A stretch of 52,004 bases of DNA from an uncultured Methanobrevibacter sp. (GTDB taxonomy: Archaea; Methanobacteriota; Methanobacteria; Methanobacteriales; Methanobacteriaceae). The position numbers were made by a program, and so were the translations under genes. The notes beneath the pieces are model-generated. The model was not told the DNA's origin, ran no database searches, and saw only the letters and a program-made list of their open reading frames with translations. Where the stretch lies: positions 1 through 52,004 of the forward strand of contig ONQL01000040.1 in assembly GCA_900319985.1 (NCBI GenBank), in the 5' to 3' direction. Of this stretch, positions 26,088-33,920 are shown one piece after another. The number at the start of each line of letters is the position of its first letter. Positions within the stretch are counted from its first letter, which is position 1.

Positions 26088-26546
26088 CTATAAAGGTCCT
26101 GCATCTTCTTTTCCTTCACGCATTCCCATTCCAGCTTCTTTTCTCATTGCTTTTCTGTGATACATCATCTTGATTAAATTTTGTGCATGTTCACGTGCCC
26201 TATTTTCTGCAAGCTTTGCAAGCTCAACCGGATCTTCTTCTTCATCTTCATGGACAAAAACTTCCAGAATATGAGTGTTTGTCATGAGCTGTGCATTAAT
26301 CAGACCGGTTGATGCCTCATGAGCACACATCTTATCTTTTTCCATAGGTCCAGGCATTCCAAGTGCCATTACGATATCACAGTTTTCTTCTTCAATGAGA
26401 ATTTTGGCAGTTACCGGCAAATCTTTTACGCCAGGAACTGTTTCACGAATTATTTTTAAATCATAAGCGTTATTTTTAAGTTCATCAATGGCAGCTGACG
26501 CCATATCAAAACGGGCAAATGTTGTATCACAAATTCCAATTCTCAT
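26088..26546 (-). CDS. ribC: Archaeal riboflavin synthase
   Basis: A 152-residue archaeal-type riboflavin synthase, related to lumazine synthase rather than to the bacterial enzyme. It dismutates two 6,7-dimethyl-8-ribityllumazines to riboflavin. Family landmarks are MRIGICDTTFARFDMASAAI at the start, IRETVPGVKDLPVTAKIL, and VMALGMPGPMEKDKMCAHEAS. The start has GGTGAA upstream. It is the first gene of a unit that continues into the glycosyltransferase after 8 bases. Riboflavin feeds F420 as well as flavins. Confidence 0.95.
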   Translation of the reverse strand: MRIGICDTTFARFDMASAAIDELKNNAYDLKIIRETVPGVKDLPVTAKILIEEENCDIVMALGMPGPMEKDKMCAHEASTGLINAQLMTNTHILEVFVHEDEEEDPVELAKLAENRAREHAQNLIKMMYHRKAMRKEAGMGMREGKEDAGPL

Positions 26547-26681
26547 CTAAATTCACCTTATGAAAAAATATGTTTTTAATAATATATATGTTTGGCTAAT
26601 AATTAAAAAGTATTATGAATTATTACTTATAGTAATACTTTAGATATTAAAATTATGAAAAAAATCTGATTTAAAAAAAAA

Positions 26682-27515
26682 TTAGTTTTTACTTAATAAA
26701 TCTAAAAACTTGTCCTTAGCTTCAGCAATGGTTAATGGATAATCATTTTCCATATCAAAGCCCTCCTGTTCAAGTTCCTGGAAAAGTTCAGTTACAATAG
26801 GCAATTTTAAGTTTGCTTGTTCTAGAATTTCAGGCTGTGCGAAGATTTCCTTAGGAGTGCCTTCAGCAATCAACAACCCATCAACCAAAACAAATACCCT
26901 TTGCGCATAATTTGGAACCAAATCCACTTCATGAGTTGAAATAACGATTGTAATTCCTTCATCATTCAATTGCCTTAATAATTTCTGCAGATTAACTACA
27001 CCTTGAGGATCCAAACCTGCTGTAGGTTCATCTAAAACCATGATTTCGGGTTTCATTGCAAGAATTCCAGCAATTGCAACTCTTTTCTTTTGACCACCGC
27101 TCAAGTGATGCGGAGCTGTTTTTTCAAAACCACTCATCCCTACACGAGCAAGGGCTTCCTCAACTCTGTCTTGAACCTCTTCCATGGATAATCCCAAATT
27201 AAGAGGTCCGAAAGCAACATCCTCTTCCACTGTCGGAGCAAAAATTTGATCATCCGGGTTTTGGAACACAATACCTACTTTTTGCCTGAATTTGAGTAAA
27301 GATTTCTTATCATATTTTAGTTCTTCACCATCTATAAAGACCTGTCCTTCATCAGGTTCATAAATTCCATTCAAATGAAGAAACAAAGTAGATTTACCTG
27401 CACCATTCTTACCTAAAAGAGCAACCATTTCTCCCTTTTCAATCTTTAAGCTGACCCCTTTAAGAGCCTGATACTCAGAATTATAAGCATATTTAATATT
27501 TTTTACTTCTAACAT
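26682..27515 (-). CDS. cbiO: Cobalt ECF transporter ATPase
   Basis: A 277-residue ABC ATPase of a CbiMNQO energy-coupling-factor importer. Motifs are Walker A LLGKNGAGKST, Q-loop VFQNPDDQIFAPTVEEDVAF (typical of ECF ATPases), signature HLSGGQKKRVAIAGIL, and Walker B IMVLDEPTAGLDP. The start at 27515 (MLEVKNIKYAY) is fixed by GGAGG 7 bases upstream and begins 1 base after the cbiQ stop. It is the last gene of the operon. Confidence 0.93.
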   Translation of the reverse strand: MLEVKNIKYAYNSEYQALKGVSLKIEKGEMVALLGKNGAGKSTLFLHLNGIYEPDEGQVFIDGEELKYDKKSLLKFRQKVGIVFQNPDDQIFAPTVEEDVAFGPLNLGLSMEEVQDRVEEALARVGMSGFEKTAPHHLSGGQKKRVAIAGILAMKPEIMVLDEPTAGLDPQGVVNLQKLLRQLNDEGITIVISTHEVDLVPNYAQRVFVLVDGLLIAEGTPKEIFAQPEILEQANLKLPIVTELFQELEQEGFDMENDYPLTIAEAKDKFLDLLSKN

Positions 27516-27516
27516 A

Positions 27517-28212
27517 TTATTCCTCCATTTTTCGTGGTTTGTAAACTGGAAGCTCACCATCATATCCCCTTGAATCTAAAGAATGCTGTAGTGTTTCACT
27601 CTTATCAAGAGATCTTAAAAATATTGTACTTGCAAGAGCACCTAAAGACTTGAATGAAGTCCAGTATGAATGGTATCCCAATCTAGAGTTTTGGGCTTTC
27701 TGCATAGTGTCAATTTCATTCAAAAATATGAATATTGAATTGTACATTAAAAGAGCAATTTCAACTAATATTTTGGGAACTTTTAAAGTCCTAAGACAAT
27801 TTAAAACCTTAGCTATTGGTGTTGTAAGTGCTAAAAAACCTAAACAAGGCAAACAACCCAATACACGCATAAATGTATAAACCGCATAATGATATGAATC
27901 GGTAGTGACCACTATGCCGAATATTCCTGTTTCATAAATTACATCACCCTTTCCAAAGAAGAACAGTAAAAATATACAGGTTATAATAAGAAATGCCATT
28001 GGAATTGACAGGAATTTTAAATAGGATCTGTAGTTGATTTTTGCAATAGCTAAAATAACAATAGACATTACAACAAATATGAATACATCAAAATACAGAT
28101 TATCCAAAGCTAATGTAACAATTAACAAAATAATTGATAAAAACAATTTAAAATAAGGATTGAACTCCGTTAACTCATTGTGATGCGCAATATAATCCAT
28201 ATCAAATTTCAT
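27517..28212 (-). CDS. cbiQ: Cobalt ECF transporter transmembrane protein
   Basis: A 231-residue T-component with about five helices, for example LFLSIILLIVTLALDNLYF and FLIITCIFLLFFFG. The coupling helices carry the Ala-Arg-Gly-like motifs of the family: MQKAQNSRLGY and LQHSLDSRGYDG. These contact CbiO. It ends with a basic tail. It sits 42 bases after cbiN and directly before cbiO. Confidence 0.9.
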   Translation of the reverse strand: MKFDMDYIAHHNELTEFNPYFKLFLSIILLIVTLALDNLYFDVFIFVVMSIVILAIAKINYRSYLKFLSIPMAFLIITCIFLLFFFGKGDVIYETGIFGIVVTTDSYHYAVYTFMRVLGCLPCLGFLALTTPIAKVLNCLRTLKVPKILVEIALLMYNSIFIFLNEIDTMQKAQNSRLGYHSYWTSFKSLGALASTIFLRSLDKSETLQHSLDSRGYDGELPVYKPRKMEE

Positions 28213-28254
28213 AAAATCACTTTAAAAAAAAGAAAAAATAAAAGAAGAATCAAC

Positions 28255-28542
28255 TTATTCTTCTTTGCCTTTTCCTCTCCAGTAACCGAAGAAGTAACCA
28301 ATAATGACTGCTCCTATAGCTGCTTGAAGAGCAAATAATAAACTTTCTATTTCACCACTAGGTGGCTCCCATATAGATGAAAACCAAGGTTCGAAACCAG
28401 TTTCTTCGATAGCTTCACCAGCAGCATCGTCTGCACCACCAAAGTATCCGTCATCTTCCCCATGACCATTGAACATTATCAATGGCGCGACGAACAATAC
28501 TATACAAACAACAGCCAATATAATTAATGTTGATGTTTTCAT
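28255..28542 (-). CDS. cbiN: Cobalt transporter accessory protein
   Basis: A 95-residue protein with two membrane helices (LIILAVVCIVLFVAPLIMF and LLFALQAAIGAVIIGYFFGY). The helices flank an outside acidic loop, GGADDAAGEAIEETGFEPW, typical of CbiN. It helps CbiM take up Co(II). AAGGTGATATAA precedes the ATG and overlaps the end of the cbiM reading frame region. Confidence 0.93.
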   Translation of the reverse strand: MKTSTLIILAVVCIVLFVAPLIMFNGHGEDDGYFGGADDAAGEAIEETGFEPWFSSIWEPPSGEIESLLFALQAAIGAVIIGYFFGYWRGKGKEE

Positions 28543-28552
28543 TTATATCACC

Positions 28553-29132
28553 TTATGCTTCATTAGGAGCTAAAGCACCTAATTTATCTAATAATTTTGG
28601 TTTGTAAGCTTTTAATCTGTCCCACGAAATCAGGAGCAGGGAAAGCAAGAGCTAATTGGAATGAAGTAGCTACGTAAGTTAATAAATCACCCAAGAAAGC
28701 TGCAAAGAAGATTGCAACAGTTGATGAAATATTAGCTTTGATTAAACCTTTATATACAATCCATGCAACTAATGGTCCGACAATACCCATAGAGAATATA
28801 TTTGCACCTAAAGTAGTTAAACCACCGTGAGCAAGCAATAATGCTTGGAATAAAAGTACGATAGTTGCCAATACTGCAGTTACAGCAGGACCAAATAAAG
28901 CTGCACCTAATCCATTACCACAAGGGTGTGAACAACTTCCAGTAACAGAAGGTAATTTCAAAGATGATAAGACGAACATGAATGCGCCACTTACAGCAAG
29001 TAAAGCTTTGGATTCAGGAGTTTCATCTACTATTTTTTTGATTTGATATAAACCGAATGCAACAACAATGAATGATATGACGAACCATATAATACACCAT
29101 TCCAACGGTAAATATCCTTCCATAATATGCAT
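28553..29132 (-). pseudogene. cbiM: Cobalt transporter substrate-binding subunit CbiM with internal deletion and frameshift
   Basis: The frame from 29132 encodes a normal CbiM through residue ~168: MHIMEGYLPLEW (the metal-binding N-terminus), GSCSHPCGNGLG and ALAFPAPDFVG. It then runs into QIKSLQTKIIR and stops at 28584. The next frame carries the real C-terminus, DRLKAYKPKLLDKLGALAPNEA, ending at 28553. Roughly 35-40 residues covering the last membrane helix (the usual TQIPLAIAEG-type segment) are missing, and the frames are offset. About 105 bases appear lost. All other genes of the operon are intact. In a B12-dependent methanogen, loss of cobalt uptake is unlikely, so an assembly error is a leading explanation. 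Confidence 0.82.
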
Positions 29133-29332
29133 AAATAATTTCCTCCAAATAACCTATCAATATAGTTTGATAAATATCTCAATAAAAATTTAAATTATAA
29201 TTAAACTTTTTTAAAGTTTTATTGATAATGGTATTATATACTTTATTATATATAAATATTATTAGTAATACATGAAACAAAATTTAGGACAACCTAATTA
29301 TTTTAATTATAAAACTAAACCAAGAGGATAAC
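29133..29332. promoter_or_regulatory. Divergent promoter region cbiM / pyrF
   Basis: A 200-base AT-rich spacer. TATA-like stretches are present for both sides, including TTTATTATATATAAATATT around 29241-29259. I see no cobalamin riboswitch signature. No open frame longer than about 20 codons with a ribosome binding site is seen. Confidence 0.4.
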
Positions 29333-29980
29333 ATGAACATAAAAAACAACTTAATCTTAGCCCTTGATGTGATGAGTGAAAGTGAAGCAATTGAAATTTG
29401 CGATTCAATTAAAGATAACATCGACACTATAAAAATCGGATATCCATTAGCACTTGCGGAAGGTCTTGAAATAATTAACAAACTTAAAGGTAAATTTGGA
29501 TTTAAGGTAATCTGTGACTTTAAGGTAGCAGACATTGATGCAACCAACGAAAAAATATGCGATGAAACATTCAAGGCGGGAGCGGATGCAATAATATGCC
29601 ACGGTTTTGTCGGATCAGACAGTGTTCAAGCATGCCTAGACATGGCCAACAAACATGGAAAAGAGTTATTCCTACTTACCGAAATGTCACACCCCGGCGC
29701 TAAAATGTTTTTGCAAAAAAATGCAGATGCAATAGCTCAAATGGGAGTGGATATGGGAATTACAAATTATGTTGCCCCTGCAACCAGACTTGACAGATTA
29801 TCAGATATACGTGACATTGTCGGTAAAGATGCATATATTATCTCACCAGGCGTTGGAAAGCAAGGAGGAGACGGTAAAAAAACATTGGAATACTCAAATG
29901 CAATTATTGTTGGAAGAAGCATTTACGAATCAGATAATCCAAAGGAAGCTTGTGAAAAATTAATCGAATCATTGAATTAA
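29333..29980 (+). CDS. pyrF: Orotidine 5'-phosphate decarboxylase
   Basis: A 215-residue TIM-barrel decarboxylase that makes UMP from OMP, the last step of pyrimidine synthesis. The active-site charged network is the DFKVADID motif with catalytic Lys64. The phosphate-binding end has SPGVGKQGGD and IIVGRSIYES. The barrel opens with NNLILALDVMS. The length matches archaeal enzymes. GAGGA lies before the ATG at 29333. Confidence 0.96.
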   Translation: MNIKNNLILALDVMSESEAIEICDSIKDNIDTIKIGYPLALAEGLEIINKLKGKFGFKVICDFKVADIDATNEKICDETFKAGADAIICHGFVGSDSVQACLDMANKHGKELFLLTEMSHPGAKMFLQKNADAIAQMGVDMGITNYVAPATRLDRLSDIRDIVGKDAYIISPGVGKQGGDGKKTLEYSNAIIVGRSIYESDNPKEACEKLIESLN

Positions 29981-30063
29981 ACCTAAACTATTTTAATTAA
30001 AACAAATAAATATAATATTGTTCTTATTATCTTTGAACAAATTGATTAAATGGAGGAAAAAAT

Positions 30064-30309
30064 ATGGCAAACGAAGTAACAAAATTAATCATGGAAACTA
30101 TCTTAGGATTAATTACCACTGCATTCGCATTTGTTGCAGGTTTAGCATGGAACAGTGCAATCCAAAAATTAATCGAAAACTTCATAGGCACTGGAGACGC
30201 ACTTCCAAGTTTATTCATTTACGCTATCGTTGTAACCATTATTGCAGTACTTGTTACCGTATTACTCGCTAGAGTAGCTGGTAAAATGGGTATCGAACTC
30301 GGAGAATAA
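30064..30309 (+). CDS. DUF5654 family small membrane protein
   Basis: An 81-residue protein with two hydrophobic helices, TILGLITTAFAFVAGLAWN and LFIYAIVVTIIAVLVTVLL. They are separated by a short amphipathic stretch (AIQKLIENFIGTG). The fold and the LAWN-AI pattern match archaeal DUF5654, which has no known function. A strong GGAGGA site lies 7 bases before the ATG. A clear hairpin with a T-run terminates the transcript just downstream. Confidence 0.82.
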   Translation: MANEVTKLIMETILGLITTAFAFVAGLAWNSAIQKLIENFIGTGDALPSLFIYAIVVTIIAVLVTVLLARVAGKMGIELGE

Positions 30310-30318
30310 ATAATTAAT

Positions 30319-30343
30319 AAAGGAATTTCATATTCCTTTTTTT
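30319..30343 (+). terminator. Hairpin with T-run after DUF5654 gene
   Basis: AAAGGAAT (30319-30326) pairs with ATTCCTTT (30332-30339) around a 5-base loop. A run of T residues to 30343 follows. It ends the plus-strand transcript before the convergent minus-strand gene. Confidence 0.65.
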
Positions 30344-30354
30344 AACTTCTTTTT

Positions 30355-30882
30355 TTAATTTAAACTTTCAAAGACAATTCCTGCAGCTTCATAGGATATT
30401 TCAAATAAAATAAAGCAAACAAATATCCAAACATTGAATACACCACAAACTGCAAGTAAAAGAATTACTATTTTCATCACAAACCTATATTCAAAAAATA
30501 GATTCAAAAACCTGTTTTCAGTGAATTTGCTAATCAGTTCATGACCTACCTCATCTGAAAAAGCAGCCAAGATACAGATTAATAAAATAACCAAATTCAA
30601 CTCTGGAATTCCACCAATCAGCAATATTACAATGAAAATCAGCAATGTGATAATATGATGAATTCCATCTACTTTCAGTGCAATGAAGTTACCTATCAAA
30701 ATAGCCATGAAAATATAAGCCGCCTCAACACTGTAGATTGTAGCCAATCCTGATGCAATTGCACATAAAGCGCCAAAAACAGATGCAAAACTCAAATTAC
30801 CGTTAACATCAAACAAATCATCTGAAAATTTCATGAAAAATCCAGATAAAATAAACAGTAAGGCAAGAATTATATAACTCAT
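30355..30882 (-). CDS. Polytopic membrane protein, unknown
   Basis: A 175-residue protein with about five to six membrane helices (for example IILALLFILSGFFMKF, AYIFMAILIGNFIAL, IITLLIFIVILLIGGI, LNLVILLICILAAFSDEVG and MKIVILLLAVCGVFNVWIFV). A conserved-looking charged motif, DEVGHELI, lies between helices. The start codon directly follows the dys stop, so it is in that operon. I do not recognise the family. The neighbourhood with dys suggests a conserved but uncharacterised partner. Confidence 0.7.
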   Translation of the reverse strand: MSYIILALLFILSGFFMKFSDDLFDVNGNLSFASVFGALCAIASGLATIYSVEAAYIFMAILIGNFIALKVDGIHHIITLLIFIVILLIGGIPELNLVILLICILAAFSDEVGHELISKFTENRFLNLFFEYRFVMKIVILLLAVCGVFNVWIFVCFILFEISYEAAGIVFESLN

Positions 30883-31806
30883 TTAATCCCTGCTGATTTT
30901 ATCCAAAGCCGCTGCATAAATCAATGGGAAAATAACGGTTACATCCCCAACGACACTAGCTAAATTTGAACCGCACCTTGCCTTAGCCCATGATTTTGCT
31001 TCTTCAAGAGGTGCACCTCCCAAACTACCGGCTTCAGGCCTGTCCATAGTTATCTGAATAGCTGCATCAAGACCTCCTGTAATCACATTGGAAGCAAGTG
31101 TATAATGTTTGGTCAATCCGCCTCCCAAAAGTACGGCACCTACCTTTTCAGAACCAAATACTATGTCTGACAATAATGGCATGTCTCCCGCAGCGCTGAT
31201 TGTAAAGTCATGGTCCTGTGAAAAAATCCACAGCTGAAGGCCCATCATTGAATCAATCAGACCCGGCGCAAAAATCGGAATATCATGTTTGGCTGCATTG
31301 GCGACAAATGAGTTTTCATCATCAACCATGAGGCCTATTTCATGAAGCAATTCCTGAATTGAAATAACGTTTTTCTTCTGAGATATTTTTTCGAATATCT
31401 TAATTATTTCACCTTCAAAAATTTCAAAATCATCAGAGCCAACGTTAATGTCTGCAATTCTACCTATTCCTTCTTCATTCAATTCCTCATCATCTTTTCC
31501 TTCATGACGATAATGGGACCCCCCGAATGCTTCAACAAGGTCGTGAGTTATATTTGCTCCGCTTGAAACTATCAAATTCACATGCCCTTCCCTAATCATT
31601 TTAGAAACTATATTTCTCATGCCTCCAGGTATCAGAGGACCTCCAAGGCTTAAAAATACATTCATGTCCTCATCCTGAATCATTTCGGCCAATATATTGC
31701 ATGCGCGGGCTACTCTACCTGCACCTAAAACGCCTGATTCATCGAATTGATCCAGTAAATCAATTACATTCATACCTTTATCAACATCAATTTGGTTAAC
31801 TTTCAT
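30883..31806 (-). CDS. dys: Deoxyhypusine synthase
   Basis: A 307-residue deoxyhypusine synthase, which transfers the aminobutyl group of spermidine to a lysine of aIF5A. Family landmarks are VNLIVSSGANITHDLVEAFG, PIFAPGLIDSMMGLQLW and the catalytic strand VLLGGGLTKHYTLAS with Lys233. NAD-binding segments fit archaeal enzymes. AAGTGAT precedes the ATG. It follows the HTH-CBS gene by 18 bases, and the next membrane gene starts immediately after its stop. Confidence 0.95.
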   Translation of the reverse strand: MKVNQIDVDKGMNVIDLLDQFDESGVLGAGRVARACNILAEMIQDEDMNVFLSLGGPLIPGGMRNIVSKMIREGHVNLIVSSGANITHDLVEAFGGSHYRHEGKDDEELNEEGIGRIADINVGSDDFEIFEGEIIKIFEKISQKKNVISIQELLHEIGLMVDDENSFVANAAKHDIPIFAPGLIDSMMGLQLWIFSQDHDFTISAAGDMPLLSDIVFGSEKVGAVLLGGGLTKHYTLASNVITGGLDAAIQITMDRPEAGSLGGAPLEEAKSWAKARCGSNLASVVGDVTVIFPLIYAAALDKISRD

Positions 31807-31824
31807 TAAATCACTTGAAAAAAA

Positions 31825-32727
31825 TTAATTAGTAATTATTGGAAATTGCTCTAAATTAGTAATGCTGTCAATTAAATCTGTTCTTGTAACAATTCCAAGC
31901 AAGTTTTGGTCATTGTCAGCTATAATCAATCTTGAAATTGATTTTTTACGCATTACTTCAATAGCATTGGCAATCTTTAAATCTTCATTAACAATAACGA
32001 CATTCATTGACATCAATTTACCAACATTTTCGTTTTCTTTGCCTTCAGCTATTGCCTTTACCAGATCTGTAACTGTAAATACTCCAACTACCTTTCTATC
32101 TTTTATAACAGGAGCGCCATCAATTTCATGAGAATTCAATTTTTTAGCCGCTTCCTTAACAGAGCAATCTACTGAAAATGATATTACATCCTTACTTGCA
32201 ATATCTCCTACAGTTTTTTTAGGAATGCTTCTAATGGTTGTTGTATCCACCAGAAGAATGTTATCCATATCATCTCTTCCTACAATTTCACCCATAACGC
32301 CCAAATTATTTACAGGGGTTGGACCTATCCTAATTACATCCCCAAGATTCAAATCCTTTATACTTCCTAAAACTTTTATTGCAGCTTCACATTCTGTTGG
32401 TTGGGGAACACTGGTAAACTCAATTTTAGCAACAGAAATATCCTCCAATCTTTTACCGTTTTTATAAATAGGAACCTTTGAATCCCTATCTGAAACTGAA
32501 ATATTTAAGGAATGATAAGCTTCAATTGTAGGTTTATATCCTCCTCTAGGACCTGGAACTCCTTTAACTAAACCCAAACTTCTTAAAGACTGCATCTGGT
32601 TACGAATTGTTCCAGGATTTCTTCCCATAACCTCAGCAATGTCCTCTCCCTTAATAGATTTCCCATTTGAGGACTGATATAAATTAATCAATGTTTGCAA
32701 AATTTCCTTCTGTACAGATGTTAACAT
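31825..32727 (-). CDS. HTH and CBS-domain transcriptional regulator
   Basis: A 300-residue regulator. The N-terminal winged helix (residues about 1-70, EILQTLINLYQSSNGKSIKG, then GRNPGTIRNQMQSLRSLGLV) is followed by a middle domain (SVPQPTECEAAIKVLGSIKD). Two CBS domains end it (DVISFSVDCSVKEAAKKLNS and GKLMSMNVVIVNEDLKIANA, each with a DLV or DLID loop). CBS pairs bind adenosine ligands such as AMP or SAM, so it may tune transcription to energy or methyl status. It leads the dys operon. Its target genes are unknown. Confidence 0.85.
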   Translation of the reverse strand: MLTSVQKEILQTLINLYQSSNGKSIKGEDIAEVMGRNPGTIRNQMQSLRSLGLVKGVPGPRGGYKPTIEAYHSLNISVSDRDSKVPIYKNGKRLEDISVAKIEFTSVPQPTECEAAIKVLGSIKDLNLGDVIRIGPTPVNNLGVMGEIVGRDDMDNILLVDTTTIRSIPKKTVGDIASKDVISFSVDCSVKEAAKKLNSHEIDGAPVIKDRKVVGVFTVTDLVKAIAEGKENENVGKLMSMNVVIVNEDLKIANAIEVMRKKSISRLIIADNDQNLLGIVTRTDLIDSITNLEQFPIITN

Positions 32728-32865
32728 ATTTTTTCACCTATAACTTAATAATAGTATAATTTATGTTAAGTATGCCTTATAAATGTTAATGATAAATAAT
32801 GATGGATAAAATCAGATTTTAAGAAATATAAAAAATGTTTAAAAAAAATAAAGAAAATAAAATGA

Positions 32866-33855
32866 TTATTCAATCAATTGTTTCAAATCATTTCTAATAA
32901 TTGAAGTAGCATCAAATCCTTTGATGACATCCACCATTTCAGGGAATTTAGCTTTAGGAATTAAAACATTGATTTGTGAAAAATCAGAACCTGCAGTAAT
33001 TGTAGGCTCATCAGCACAAAGCTTATTGTCTATCAAATAATTGGAAACTTCTTCTATTTTTGAATTTGCAATATTGAACTTTACATCGAAATATCTTTTA
33101 GCAGTGATTGCTCCAAGCAACTGTTCATAAATCATTTGAGCCTTCTTGAGCTTTTCACCAGTACATTTTTCACTGGCGTAAAGACCTGCTGAAGAATGTA
33201 GAATAGTCTCAATTTCCTTTAATCCAGCTTTTCTAAGGCTGCTTCCAGTTTGGGTATTGTCAACAATCAAATCAGCACCTTTAGCAATGTAAACTTCAGT
33301 AGCACCGTCAGAGTTGATAACCTGTACCATTTCATTGTCTCCGTCAGTCAATCCCCTAACCTGGACAAAAGGTACTGCATCACCATAAATTTCCTGATAA
33401 ACCTCATTTTCCATAATGAATTTTCTGGTCAGGTTTGGATATTCAGTGAAACATAAAATTGGAGTTTTCCTATCCTTATTTGCTCTGAACAAATCTGACA
33501 AGCTGTCATATGGAGAATCTTTAGGAACTGCAACAATCAGACGGGTTTTTCCATAATCCAAATCCCCAAGCTTTACAGTGTTTGTAGGTCTTAAAACTGA
33601 TTCTTCCTTAATCCAATCCTCTCCGACGATAGCAATATCAACCATTCCCCTGTTCAATTCAACTGGAGTGGATTGTGGACGGGTTAAAAACGCAACAATG
33701 TCATCATCATTCATAATTTCAATTTCATAAGATTCATCACCAGGTTCGTATCCATTGACTTCATAACCTGCATCAACAAATAATTGATGAGTATTTCCTC
33801 TTTTAACGTTGTTTAAACTTCCCTTTGGAAGTCCTAAAATTATTTTATCATTCAT
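32866..33855 (-). CDS. hisG: ATP phosphoribosyltransferase
   Basis: A 329-residue long-form HisG, the first enzyme of histidine synthesis. The catalytic part begins with IILGLPKGSL and contains VDIAIVGEDWIKEE, and the PRPP loop is near EVYIAKGADLIVDNTQTGSS. The C-terminal regulatory ACT-like domain (FDVKFNIANSKIEEVSNYLI to the end) allows histidine feedback. It is somewhat longer than many archaeal homologues. It stands alone with its own AT-rich promoter between it and the P-type ATPase. Confidence 0.92.
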   Translation of the reverse strand: MNDKIILGLPKGSLNNVKRGNTHQLFVDAGYEVNGYEPGDESYEIEIMNDDDIVAFLTRPQSTPVELNRGMVDIAIVGEDWIKEESVLRPTNTVKLGDLDYGKTRLIVAVPKDSPYDSLSDLFRANKDRKTPILCFTEYPNLTRKFIMENEVYQEIYGDAVPFVQVRGLTDGDNEMVQVINSDGATEVYIAKGADLIVDNTQTGSSLRKAGLKEIETILHSSAGLYASEKCTGEKLKKAQMIYEQLLGAITAKRYFDVKFNIANSKIEEVSNYLIDNKLCADEPTITAGSDFSQINVLIPKAKFPEMVDVIKGFDATSIIRNDLKQLIE

Positions 33856-33920
33856 AGTAATACCTACACTAAGATTAATGTTTAAAATATATTAATGTAA
33901 TGGTTTAAAAAAAAAGAAAT

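Noticed and set aside
26605..26640. AGTATTAT / ATTATTAC / AGTAATACT cluster upstream of ribC, as a fifth copy of the 41-bp module
   Set aside because: Half-sites are degenerate, in mixed orientation and do not keep the 33-bp spacing.
29133..29332. Possible cobalamin riboswitch before the cobalt transporter
   Set aside because: No B12-box-like conserved stretch or extended pairing could be found by eye.
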